Positions 1-8,346 of a DNA stretch of 64,000 nucleotides are shown here, in pieces (the stretch's first letter is position 1; each line of letters opens with the position of its first letter). The DNA lies in contig NZ_CP014136.1 of NCBI RefSeq assembly GCF_002291425.1, forward strand, positions 3,348,001 through 3,412,000, written 5' to 3'. A model generated the notes under the pieces. The model ran no database searches. It was given only the letters and a program-made list of their open reading frames with translations, and had not been told where the DNA came from. This DNA comes from Gibbsiella quercinecans. GTDB taxonomy: Bacteria; Pseudomonadota; Gammaproteobacteria; Enterobacterales; Enterobacteriaceae. A program made the position numbers and the translations under genes.

Positions 1-2299
1 AGCGTGTTTTTGCAGGCAGCTCTTTCGCAACATCTTCTTTTAAACGGCGGAACGCTAAAGGCGGTAGCTGATTGCGAGGTTCAAAGACTTGCTGATACAG
101 CTGAAGCATATTCCGCTCATCAGGTTCGCTATACAGTTTATTGAAATTACGCAATGTATCCAAAGAACCGGGGGCCAATTGGTCCATTACCGCCCATAGA
201 TCGGTCGTGGTATTTTCAATCGGTGTGCCTGTCAGGCCAATTCGATAGTCAGCATTGACGGCGCGCGCGGCGCGAGATCGTAGCGAGTCAGGATTTTTGA
301 CTACCTGTATTTCATCAAACACCACGGCCGAGAAATGGATCTTCGCAAAGGAGTGTTGGTAATTGGTGAGCGTTGTATAGGTTGTTAATATCCAGAAGCG
401 ATGGCCTTTTCCTTCATTGATTGCTTTATGCAACTGCTCAAAATTTAGCAGGGTATTGCCATCTTTAGTTTCAATACCTTTAGCATCGAAATTCTTATAT
501 TGGCTTAATGATGAACCATATAGGCGAAGCAAATGACCGAGCCCTTCACTATCTGTATGCTGCGTGACCTCTGCGTTCCAGTTTTCCAGCAATGATGTGG
601 GGGCAACAATAAGTATCGGCCCACGATCTTTATTGCTGGCAGTGCTGACGAGGTTGTTCTCTTTTAACCAGCGCAGAAATGCAATGGTTTGTAGTGTTTT
701 ACCCAATCCTTGTTCATCTGCGTTCAAAATGCCGGGCATGCCTGATTTCCATGATAAAATTTGCAGGCTAAAGCTCTCTAATTGATGCGGTCGTAATGCA
801 GTGCTAACGCCAGAGGGTAGTTGTTCATCAATAAACACGGGGCGTTCTATACGGTCAGGCTGCCAGGATAATTCTTCAAAGTTGTCTTTGGTATCCAAAA
901 TAACCGTAGTGGGAGATAGCTCATCAACTGCAGGAGCGTCTTCTTTTTCGGTTGTTTCCGCAGTGTCTTCCATCTCTTTAAGACCAGACAAACGCTTTTC
1001 AAGCGCGCGCAATGTGTCTTCTGTGGCTTTAATCGGATGAGAAGCGACCTCAACTTCCACCTGTAATGCATCTATGGCATCACGCATTTGCTTGCAGACG
1101 CCTGCCAGCGCCTGACTATCCATCGCATCAATAATTTTGGCCAGGGCATCAGGGATTATCTCAGGCAACCAAATCGTTTCTCCAGTCATGGGCGCGGAAA
1201 CAGCGCCTTTGCGGTAATGTAAAATACCTTTAACGCGTTCGGAATATTCGACGGTTTCGATAAATGCTGGACCGGCTGCAGCTTCAATCGCTTCTTCTTC
1301 GCCAACATCGTCGAGCCCTTCCAGCTTACCTGACTGTCTCAGAGACTTTTCTACAGCATCGGTAATTGCTGGTCGCGGGTTTTCGATAAAAGCACGCCGT
1401 TCTTCAGGTGAAGACTTTTGCTTCTGTACCATGACGTCAAGTATGGGGCGAGCACTTCGGTCAATGACCAGATAATTGCCTTCGCCAACACGATAAGCGG
1501 AAAGCGCGCCTTGAGTTCTGACTCGCTGCTGGAAACGACGTAGCGTTTGTTCACTTAATTCACCTGCAGTTTCGCTGACAGCTTCTCCGTTGTTTTCAAG
1601 TTCCTCCACGTTTTTGGCAGAGAAAGGGACGATTTCGAAATCGTCAGTGCCATTTGAGCTGGTGGAAATAGAAAAACGATCGGCGATACGGACTTCTAAA
1701 CCTTGCATGAAGTCGGTCATCGAGACACGAACAGCATTGATCTCATTGCCCATATGGACACCAGGATCGAGAGCTTGTCGGAAGCGCGCCAGCGATTCCC
1801 AGTCCGATACTTCTCCGCCGCCTGGTGTAAAGTTTTCGGCAACTTCAACAGCCTCCATCATCCACAATGGCAACCGGCGTAGCCCTTGGGATGTGGCTAA
1901 AATTGATCCGGCTCGGTGTGGTATTTGGCGAACACCGTTGCGTAGCCATTCATGCTGTAGACGAAAGGTATCGCTTCCGAGTGAGCCTTCAATATCAGTT
2001 TTCAATGTCAGATCGACGAGAGGCGGTAGACCCAAAGTTTGCGCCGTTTCGGCGTCCAGTCGGCCTGCCAGATGATGACTCATTACGATAACGTCATCAC
2101 TGATGTGTAAGGACTCTTCAAATTCTTCTGCCAGCGCTTTCAGATCGGCAATGGCGAAAGCTAAGGCGCGATCGTTATGCGTTAGGCCAGACAAAGTCGC
2201 GGGCTGCTGTCTTTTAAACAGGCGATTAATGAAGCTCTGTTTTTCTTCAGTAATATTGAGGGTAATCGCTTCTGCATTATGATTGAAGGTAAATGTCAT
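1..2299 (-). CDS. zorD: ZorD, Snf2-family helicase of type I Zorya (partial, C-terminus beyond window)
   Basis: Effector ATPase of the Zorya anti-phage system, thought to act on invading DNA once the ZorAB motor is triggered. About 766 residues are visible; the reading frame is still open at base 1, so the second helicase lobe is missing only because the window ends. In-frame Snf2 motifs are seen: motif I ADEQGLGKT ending near residue 535, motif II DEIQ at 662-665, and motif III LTGTP at 689-693 followed by IEN and DLW. Roughly 500 residues precede the helicase core; I recognise no known fold in that part. The ATG at 2299 overlaps the zorC stop (ATGA), indicating translational coupling. The Snf2 partner, and the absence of an HNH ZorE, make this type I rather than type II. 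Confidence 0.93.
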   Translation of the reverse strand, partial: MTFTFNHNAEAITLNITEEKQSFINRLFKRQQPATLSGLTHNDRALAFAIADLKALAEEFEESLHISDDVIVMSHHLAGRLDAETAQTLGLPPLVDLTLKTDIEGSLGSDTFRLQHEWLRNGVRQIPHRAGSILATSQGLRRLPLWMMEAVEVAENFTPGGGEVSDWESLARFRQALDPGVHMGNEINAVRVSMTDFMQGLEVRIADRFSISTSSNGTDDFEIVPFSAKNVEELENNGEAVSETAGELSEQTLRRFQQRVRTQGALSAYRVGEGNYLVIDRSARPILDVMVQKQKSSPEERRAFIENPRPAITDAVEKSLRQSGKLEGLDDVGEEEAIEAAAGPAFIETVEYSERVKGILHYRKGAVSAPMTGETIWLPEIIPDALAKIIDAMDSQALAGVCKQMRDAIDALQVEVEVASHPIKATEDTLRALEKRLSGLKEMEDTAETTEKEDAPAVDELSPTTVILDTKDNFEELSWQPDRIERPVFIDEQLPSGVSTALRPHQLESFSLQILSWKSGMPGILNADEQGLGKTLQTIAFLRWLKENNLVSTASNKDRGPILIVAPTSLLENWNAEVTQHTDSEGLGHLLRLYGSSLSQYKNFDAKGIETKDGNTLLNFEQLHKAINEGKGHRFWILTTYTTLTNYQHSFAKIHFSAVVFDEIQVVKNPDSLRSRAARAVNADYRIGLTGTPIENTTTDLWAVMDQLAPGSLDTLRNFNKLYSEPDERNMLQLYQQVFEPRNQLPPLAFRRLKEDVAKELPAKTR

Positions 2300-3621
2300 G
2301 ACAGATACTCAATTTGCTCACGCACTTTATCCTGCCAACTGCTAAGATGCGGAATGGCAACAGGATTTGGCAGGTTTCGAATCTGTTCACAGTCATAGGA
2401 TAATTTAAACAGTTCTGGTGCTTTTTTATTATCACCACTAAAAATGTGTACTTTATAATTATGCGAACCTTCAATCACAATGCATCTCCCGATTTTCAGA
2501 ATGAGCAGCGACGTATTTTTTCTGCCACCAGCGACCTGACGTCCAAATGTCAACGTGGCACCTTCCCGCATAGTTCTTTTTATCGATCTGGCTCGCATAT
2601 CCGCTTCTGCACTAAAAGCAACCCATGCCGAATCAATCTTGCCCTGATGGTATAAATTGAGCCAAAACTTGCGTCGAGGCTCCCACATATGACTATCTTC
2701 AACGTCAGAGACCACATCCAAAAAGAACAGAATGTTCTCGCGTGTCAGCCAACTGATGATTAGGTTCCGGCAGTGTTCATCCACACTGCCCCATACGCCA
2801 CCACGACTCAGCCGCGGGTCTTCGTAAAAGGCTACCAGCGTTTCGGTCAGATAGCGTGAAAGTTCTTCATCGGGCTGTTTATGCAGCCAGTGTGACAACA
2901 GCGCGTTGATAGCTTCAGCGGCACCATTCATTAACGCACCACTTCGGCCATCCGGTTTTAACCAAGCAAACAGTTTCTCAATGGCTGGTCTTTCATGTAA
3001 TTCAGGTGCAAGCAACGCTATATAAGCCAAGTGGGTGTGTGACATTAGACCCGGATCGTGCGGGCGTGTTATGCCAAACTGTTTGAGCTCTTTCCATGGT
3101 GAATCCATAGTTATCATCTTTTCGGCCAGCGCTTGATGCGCCTGGTTAGCGTCAAAGAATTCAGGTAATTGCTCGAGAATCTCTTTCCACTTATCGCTCA
3201 TGTATACACTGGCGATATCAAGACAGTTTTTAATTTTTGTTGTGTGCGTTGAACCCGGTTCGTAACTGCGAATATAGGCCGAAATCATTGCGGAAATAAA
3301 GGACGATGAATCCGTAACAATGGTTTCCCGCAGATAAAACTCCTGCAGCGCAGCAAAGTCATCCTGAGTTCTGAACTCTTTATCAAAAACAATCGGTGCG
3401 CCAGAGCAGATGAAGGACATTTTTACTTCATCCCATTGCCAACTCTCTACGTAGCTAAGCAGCTTGCGTAATACCTTTTCACGATCGCGCTCGGCAATTT
3501 CCCTAACGACATCAGGCCAGCGCGCGTGAATAGCCTGAACCTTGGCTGACAAGCCTTTTGAAATCGGTAATGCAGGCTTGAATAGAGATAGGGGGTTAAG
3601 AAAAACATCGCTCAATTTCAT
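2296..3621 (-). CDS. zorC: ZorC, EH-signature protein of type I Zorya
   Basis: Accessory Zorya protein of 441 residues. In the E. coli system ZorC binds DNA and works with ZorD downstream of the membrane motor. The sequence is soluble, with no membrane segment. The N-terminal ~300 residues look like an alpha-helical solenoid. The C-terminal part has a Trp/Arg-rich stretch (DSHMWEPRRKFW, 309-320) and a candidate EH pair, Glu384 (IEGSHN) and His425 (IPHLSSW), 41 residues apart. That spacing is close to the one I recall for the essential Glu/His pair of E. coli ZorC; the residue assignment is inference. It overlaps zorB upstream and zorD downstream by 4 bases. It seems shorter than the E. coli protein, mostly in the N-terminal region. 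Confidence 0.88.
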   Translation of the reverse strand: MKLSDVFLNPLSLFKPALPISKGLSAKVQAIHARWPDVVREIAERDREKVLRKLLSYVESWQWDEVKMSFICSGAPIVFDKEFRTQDDFAALQEFYLRETIVTDSSSFISAMISAYIRSYEPGSTHTTKIKNCLDIASVYMSDKWKEILEQLPEFFDANQAHQALAEKMITMDSPWKELKQFGITRPHDPGLMSHTHLAYIALLAPELHERPAIEKLFAWLKPDGRSGALMNGAAEAINALLSHWLHKQPDEELSRYLTETLVAFYEDPRLSRGGVWGSVDEHCRNLIISWLTRENILFFLDVVSDVEDSHMWEPRRKFWLNLYHQGKIDSAWVAFSAEADMRARSIKRTMREGATLTFGRQVAGGRKNTSLLILKIGRCIVIEGSHNYKVHIFSGDNKKAPELFKLSYDCEQIRNLPNPVAIPHLSSWQDKVREQIEYLS

Positions 3622-4487
3622 GGCGTACTCTTCTTCAAAGGCTCGATCAGACGTTTGCGAATGCCTTCAATTTCCGCTGCATTCACGGGGGTATGCATAA
3701 TGATACGTAGATCGATACGGCGGTTCATCGCCATATTCTGCGGCGTATCATTGGGCTTAACCGGGCGCATTTTGCCGTAGCCTGCCACGGAGAGTACTGG
3801 CTGATTGCGCATATTGTAATGTGCAACCAAATCCGGTGCTGCGGAGAGCATGCTGATGAAAGTTGTGATGGCGCGATTAGTTGAAAGGTTCAGGTTATAA
3901 ACATCTTCACCTTTGGCATCAGTATGCCCCTCAATCTGCACCGCTTCAATAATGGCAAATGAAGGGTTACAGCTTTTGTTCCAAGCGATATTTTGGCTGA
4001 AGGTATAGCAGGGCAAGAGCGAATCGAGGGTTTTCGCCAGTGTTTCGACAATTTTTCGTTTGTCGTCACTCAATGTGTAGCTATTACTGGTAAACAAGCC
4101 CTCGCCTTGAAAACGCAGCGTGCCTTCCTCGGGAATCACGTCGACAGGTAATTCAGGAAATGATCGCTTAAGATTATTGCGCAACTGATAAAGTAAATTG
4201 AGGCGGGCAGCTGCCGCCTGTGACATATATTGCTCCAGCGGATCAACTTGCTTTAATAATGCAATTTCGGTGCGCAAATCTTCGATGGTTTTATCCCGCG
4301 TTTGCACTGCCTGTTCGTACTCGTCACGCGGAACTGTATTTTTATCGTTGTAGCGGCTAGCAAAGAAAGCGAGCAGCACCATGACAATAAACAGGAAACT
4401 GACTGTCATATCTGTCATTGAGACAAAAACGGATTCTCCTTCTTCTTCCTCTTCATTGGAATGCTTACGGCTGGCGCTGGCTCTCAT
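3618..4487 (-). CDS. zorB: ZorB, peptidoglycan-binding stator subunit of Zorya
   Basis: MotB/ExbD/TolR-like subunit of the inner-membrane ZorA5B2 proton motor. At 289 residues it shows a charged cytoplasmic start with a Glu run (12-16) and one membrane helix (~24-43). Asp26 in MTDMTVSF is at the position of the proton-carrying Asp known from E. coli ZorB. An OmpA-like peptidoglycan-binding domain fills the C-terminal half (GHTD 187-190, NRRIDLRI 255-262). Cys160 and Cys173 lie in the periplasmic domain and could form a disulfide. The start overlaps the zorA stop as ATGA. Confidence 0.94.
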   Translation of the reverse strand: MRASASRKHSNEEEEEGESVFVSMTDMTVSFLFIVMVLLAFFASRYNDKNTVPRDEYEQAVQTRDKTIEDLRTEIALLKQVDPLEQYMSQAAAARLNLLYQLRNNLKRSFPELPVDVIPEEGTLRFQGEGLFTSNSYTLSDDKRKIVETLAKTLDSLLPCYTFSQNIAWNKSCNPSFAIIEAVQIEGHTDAKGEDVYNLNLSTNRAITTFISMLSAAPDLVAHYNMRNQPVLSVAGYGKMRPVKPNDTPQNMAMNRRIDLRIIMHTPVNAAEIEGIRKRLIEPLKKSTP

Positions 4488-6520
4488 GACATTCGCCCTT
4501 GTTTCGGTGCGAAGTTCTCAGCCTGGTCGACAATACTCTGCATCGTATCTAACGCAGGCATCAGCTCAGCCTGCATGGTTTTAACATGATCGAAGAGCGT
4601 TTCTACCGATGTGGCAACTTGCTGTTGATAGATATCGAATGCCTTGCCCAGCTTTTCGTCAATGCCATCCAGTCGTTCACCCTGACCGCGTAACGCCGTA
4701 ATCAAAGCTTGAAGATTGGTCAGCGTGGATTCAACAGCGCGATGTTGACCGCCCAGCGTTTCTTGCGCAGCTGATAGCGTCATTGCAGATTGTTCGGCAT
4801 TGGTTTTAGCCGCATTGGCAATGGCTGAAAGGCTATTTTCACTGCTCTCACGCAATTGGCGCGTGCTGACCTCGATTCGCTCCATCATCGCCCGAATAGG
4901 GTCAGCAGCATTTGCCAGAGACTGAGCAGATGTGCGGAAGCTGCCCGATGCATTTTCAGAGGCGGCGGCACCTTCTTTAATCCCTTCAGAAGCGCGGCGC
5001 AGTGCGGTGCTGGTTTCTGTGAGCATGCCAATCATGCCCTCCAGTTTTTCCGCAATGGTGGAAAGAGGGGAAAGGAGTTCACTACTGGCTTCCTGTGTCA
5101 TCGCCTGAGTTGCTTTCGTTATCTCTCCCGCAGCATTGCTGAATGCGCCCAGCACATGAGTAGCAGCCTGTCCAATGGCGTCGCTGGCCTGTGACGCTGA
5201 TTCAGACATGCGAGCCTGCGCCGCTTCGGCACCTTGTTTTGCGGCAGTTTCCAGTTCGGTACGAATACCTAATGCGGCGGCTTTCATATCGGCGGCTGCT
5301 TCGCCCATGGCACGCGCACCATCGCTGGTATTGTCTCTGATGCCTTGTAAGGTCGAATTCATGGTGGTCAGCAGGTTTTCGGCACCCTGATTAAAGACTG
5401 ATGTAGCCGTATCTGCTGTTTGCTGCATGCCATCACGCAGCGTTTCCACCGCCTGGCCCAAACGCCCAATCGCGCTTTCCATCTCGCTACCCATTTTCCC
5501 GGAGCTTTGATCCATGCGCTCCGCCAGCAGTTTAATTTGGTCACCAGCCAGCGAAATACGCTCACTGGCTTGCGCTAAAGCATGACCGACATCTTCAGAA
5601 AAACGTGAGGAAAGGTTTTGGACCATCTCGCCTACGCCATCATTACCCAAACGGCTGACCTGTTCGATGACTGGCGTAATAGCCGAGCTGATCGATTCCG
5701 ATATCGCTCTTGGCAGATCTTCGCGCAGTGGGCGACCAATCTCTGCCACCATCTCCAGTCCAAGCTTGCGGAAATGTTCGCGACTTTCAATAGTCGCTTT
5801 AAGCTGGCGACTGGATAAATCTTCCAGACTGATAAATGTCAGGCGCTTCTCAATCAAACTGTTGAGGCTGTGAACTGCTTTTTCCAATCGTGAGGTTCCG
5901 CGTCGCAGTGACACGGTAAAGACGATGGAGCAGCACAGGCCAGTCAGGGACATGATGAACTTTGCGGATGCAATGGTAAGCAAACCCTCTAATGCTGTAC
6001 TGCCGCCATCGTTCAGCGAGGTGCTCATCGAATTGAGTGCAGAAATCAGGCCCAGGAAGGTCAGAGACAGGCCTACAGTTACAAATAGTCCCGGAACGAT
6101 GCGCCAGAAACCTTGCGTGAAGTGCAAATCATCTAGATTGAAAAACTGACTGGGGCGAACAGCATTGCGTACCACTAAGGTGCCGTCCTGATCGTCGATC
6201 ACATGGGTTTCTCGATACTCTTTCCATGCCTCGGCCACATTTTGCTGTTCTTCGGTCACGTTTAAGCCAGCGATATCGGCATCGACGTCGGTAACTTGCG
6301 GGCTAAATTCATTTTCAGGAGTTTTGGCAATAATGGTATGGATGCTGCTAAGTGCAGTACGGCGGCGTTTAACCAGCTTTTGCCAACGTACAACTGCAAA
6401 ACAAAGCGTGGCGACTAGCAGAATAGTCACGTAGCCCGGAGCTGCATCGTTTTTCAAAAGCGAAGCTATATACAAAATTCCGTTACGAACAAGCACGCCG
6501 GGAAGCAGCAGTGAATCCAT
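4484..6520 (-). CDS. zorA: ZorA, MotA/ExbB-like motor subunit with long cytoplasmic tail
   Basis: Proton-channel subunit of the Zorya membrane motor, believed to sense phage-induced envelope perturbation and signal through its tail. It has 678 residues. Membrane segments are predicted at ~30-46, ~141-163 and ~180-205; the last two form the MotA/ExbB-like core (PGLFVTVGLSLTFLGLISAL). From ~215 to the end it is an Ala/Glu/Ser-rich alpha-helical tail without recognisable domains, as expected for ZorA, whose tail projects far into the cytoplasm. It is the first gene of the operon. No strong Shine-Dalgarno precedes the ATG at 6520, and the only nearby upstream ATG runs into a stop after two codons. 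Confidence 0.94.
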   Translation of the reverse strand: MDSLLLPGVLVRNGILYIASLLKNDAAPGYVTILLVATLCFAVVRWQKLVKRRRTALSSIHTIIAKTPENEFSPQVTDVDADIAGLNVTEEQQNVAEAWKEYRETHVIDDQDGTLVVRNAVRPSQFFNLDDLHFTQGFWRIVPGLFVTVGLSLTFLGLISALNSMSTSLNDGGSTALEGLLTIASAKFIMSLTGLCCSIVFTVSLRRGTSRLEKAVHSLNSLIEKRLTFISLEDLSSRQLKATIESREHFRKLGLEMVAEIGRPLREDLPRAISESISSAITPVIEQVSRLGNDGVGEMVQNLSSRFSEDVGHALAQASERISLAGDQIKLLAERMDQSSGKMGSEMESAIGRLGQAVETLRDGMQQTADTATSVFNQGAENLLTTMNSTLQGIRDNTSDGARAMGEAAADMKAAALGIRTELETAAKQGAEAAQARMSESASQASDAIGQAATHVLGAFSNAAGEITKATQAMTQEASSELLSPLSTIAEKLEGMIGMLTETSTALRRASEGIKEGAAASENASGSFRTSAQSLANAADPIRAMMERIEVSTRQLRESSENSLSAIANAAKTNAEQSAMTLSAAQETLGGQHRAVESTLTNLQALITALRGQGERLDGIDEKLGKAFDIYQQQVATSVETLFDHVKTMQAELMPALDTMQSIVDQAENFAPKQGRMS

Positions 6521-6649
6521 ATTTACACCATAACTAACGAGAAGGAGGGGAGATTTTTCTTTTGAGATTACTCTAATGGATTTTACTGATCTTATCTATC
6601 ATCACGCATTGGTGACATAATCAGTTTTATCTGAATTAATTAACTTATA

Positions 6650-6685
6650 AAAAATCATTACATTAAGTTTTTCTGGTGTTATCAA
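6650..6685 (-). promoter_or_regulatory. Candidate sigma-70 promoter of the zor operon
   Basis: On the minus strand a TTGATA hexamer (6685-6680) is followed after exactly 17 bp by TGTAAT (6662-6657), in AT-rich DNA. Predicted transcription would begin near 6650 and give a ~130-nt leader before zorA. This is seen in sequence only; no operator was recognised. Confidence 0.5.
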
Positions 6686-6891
6686 AGAGTGATGAGGTTG
6701 AAAAAATATTAGTTTTTCTGCGTTTTACCCGTGTTTAAGCGGTGTATCTTAATACATTTGTTTCTTGTCCTCACACTCACGCGTTGTATGATTTTGACCA
6801 TCGTATTTTTTTGCATATGGCGTTTGCTGTTTCGACTGGGTTGTCGAACGCAAACGGTGGATCACTCATTCAACGCATTCGCTGAACTATT

Positions 6892-7067
6892 TTGTCTGAC
6901 AACAATTCCTCGCAAACCGCTGCCTTTATCTGGTCGGTAGCTGACCTGCTTCGTGATGACTTCAAACCATCTCAGTATGGCCGAGTGATCCTGCCTTTCA
7001 AGTCGCTGCTGCGTCGTCTGGTGTCGTGCTAGCGCCCACAAAAGATGCAGTGGTAGTGAAGCATTAA
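6892..7067 (+). pseudogene. hsdM: Remnant of type I restriction-modification methyltransferase N-terminus
   Basis: A frame from TTG at 6892 reads [13 protein letters not shown], then [17 protein letters not shown], then VILPF and RRL. This is the highly conserved start of a class of HsdM subunits. Near 7020 the frame shifts and continues as [14 protein letters not shown] before a stop at 7065-7067, again matching the family ([14 protein letters not shown]). Only ~58 of the ~500+ residues expected remain, so this is a decayed fragment. It points towards the tRNA and opposite to the Zorya operon. The family match is from memory of the motif; no search was possible. Confidence 0.75.
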
Positions 7068-7408
7068 CGATGGATATATCGAACAATGACCCGTTTTCCG
7101 ATCGATACAATTATAGGGGATTCCGGTAGAGCAAGGAGCGTAGTAACAAAACCATGTGCGAGATCTTGTCATGAAGCTGACTGTTTAACGGATTTTATGT
7201 ACAGGCTAATTTGTTTAAGGCCGACAAACTCAGCTTCTTTGCCTCGCCGCTAACTAACTTTCTTGTCGATATCTGTCAAACAGGTTTATGTGCTCAATTT
7301 CCTGATAGCAGGGATGATGCAGCATGTGGATGCATCACCCACTACATCACCTGTAATGCCAGAAAACAAAAAGGACTCAGCCAGTTTCCTGTCTAAGCCC
7401 TTGATATT
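7068..7408. other. Island-end intergenic stretch, no gene recognised
   Basis: About 340 bases between the hsdM fragment and tRNA-ileX. Short open frames exist, but none has a convincing start, ribosome site or family motif. It may hold further decayed mobile-element sequence. The A+T-rich 370 bases from 6521 to 6891 on the other side of the fragment hold only the zor promoter and leader as far as I can see. Confidence 0.5.
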
Positions 7409-7484
7409 TGGTGGCCCCTGCTGGGTTTGAACCAGCGACCAAGCGATTATGAGTCGCCTGCTCTAACCACTGAGCTAAGGGGCC
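7409..7484 (-). tRNA. ileX: tRNA-Ile2 (CAU anticodon, lysidine-modified)
   Basis: A 76-nt cloverleaf on the minus strand with an encoded CCA end. The acceptor stem pairs GGCCCCT with AGGGGCC; the D-loop (TTAGCTCAGTGGTTAGAGC) and T-arm (GGTTCAAACC) are typical. The anticodon at 7451-7449 is CAT. The body and the position beside mug/rpoD match E. coli ileX, a tRNA-Ile whose C34 is converted to lysidine by TilS to read AUA; it is not an initiator or elongator tRNA-Met. Its 3' end faces the Zorya island, making it the likely attachment site. Confidence 0.95.
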
Positions 7485-7603
7485 GTGCGGGCGTGATTAT
7501 ACGGTAATCTTTTGGTACAGGTCTACAGTAGCGCTATCGGATGTTGCTTTTATGAGCATTTCTAGCTTGTTGTAATTGCAGGCTGATTTTGCGATAACCA
7601 CGA

Positions 7604-7730
7604 TATACCCTTCATACTTCAAGTTGCAGGTGTGTTGGCTTTCCTCGCTCACCCCAGTCACTTACTCCAGTAAGCTCCTGGGGATTCGCTGCGTTGCCGC
7701 CTGCCTGCAACTCGAATTATTTTGGGTATA
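7604..7730 (-). repeat. ERIC element, 127 bp
   Basis: Full-length enterobacterial repetitive intergenic consensus, running from TATACCC to GGGTATA with the central CACCCCAGTCACTTACTCC / AAGCTCCTGGGGATTC core. It lies between ileX and mug. The complementary orientation is seen in the copies at 48478 and 60012. It folds as a long imperfect hairpin when transcribed. Confidence 0.95.
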
Positions 7731-7752
7731 AATCGTATCAATGGGAAGAATA

Positions 7753-8256
7753 ATGATTACCGATATTCTGGCGAACAACCTGCGCGTGGTGTTTTGCGGC
7801 ATTAACCCCGGCCTTTCTACGGCACACCACGGTTACCACTTTGCTAATGCTAATAATCGGTTCTGGAAGGTGATTCACCTGGCCGGTTTTACCGAGCGGC
7901 AGCTGGCGCCGGAAGAGGAAATGCACCTGTTGGACACCGGCTGCGGCATTACTATGCTGGTGGAACGCCCGACGGTGGAAGCCAGTGAACTGGCGCGCAA
8001 CGAGCTGCGTACCGGCGGCGAGGCGCTAAAGGCCAAGATGTTGCAGTATCAGCCGCAGGCGTTGGCAGTGTTGGGCAAACAGGCGTTCAGCAGTGCCTTT
8101 GGCGTCCGTCAGGTGCCCTGGGGGCGCCAGGCGCTGACGATAGGCAAAACCGAGGTCTGGGTATTGCCGAACCCCAGCGGGCTTAACCGCGCCACGCTGG
8201 AGCAGCTTAGCGAAAGTTATCGCCAACTGGCCACCGCGCTGGAAAGCCGGCAATAA
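7753..8256 (+). CDS. mug: G/U mismatch-specific DNA glycosylase
   Basis: Removes uracil (and ethenocytosine) from G:U mispairs in double-stranded DNA. The 167 residues match E. coli Mug (168) throughout: N-terminal [13 protein letters not shown] with the GINPG active-site motif, NNRFWKVIH, and C-terminal [10 protein letters not shown]. An ATG 12 bases upstream (7741) is possible, but the GGGAAGA ribosome site sits 4 bases before 7753, and this start matches the family. It is convergent with rpoD. Confidence 0.93.
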   Translation: MITDILANNLRVVFCGINPGLSTAHHGYHFANANNRFWKVIHLAGFTERQLAPEEEMHLLDTGCGITMLVERPTVEASELARNELRTGGEALKAKMLQYQPQALAVLGKQAFSSAFGVRQVPWGRQALTIGKTEVWVLPNPSGLNRATLEQLSESYRQLATALESRQ

Positions 8257-8295
8257 AGCATCGCCGGGAGTGATTGGGGGCAGGGCGGCCGCCAT

Positions 8296-8330
8296 AAAAA
8301 ACCCCGGCGTGCGGTGCAGGCCGGGGTTTT
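8296..8330. terminator. Bidirectional terminator between mug and rpoD
   Basis: Perfect stem ACCCCGGC/GCCGGGGT (8301-8327) with an A-run on the left and a T-run on the right, so it can serve both convergent genes. Confidence 0.88.
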
Positions 8331-8346
8331 CGTGCGTTAAACGCGT

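Noticed and set aside
1-6520. Type II or III Zorya
   Set aside because: No HNH-type ZorE or ZorFG genes are seen; ZorC plus a Snf2 ZorD define type I.
6731-7110. Two small open frames (6731-6940 plus, 6862-7110 minus) as genes
   Set aside because: No ribosome site or family motif; they overlap the hsdM remnant read in a different frame, which explains this DNA better.
7409-7484. tRNA-Met, from the CAT anticodon
   Set aside because: The body matches ileX, whose CAU anticodon is modified to lysidine; it lacks initiator features such as the GGG/CCC anticodon-stem pairs and sits at the ileX locus beside mug.
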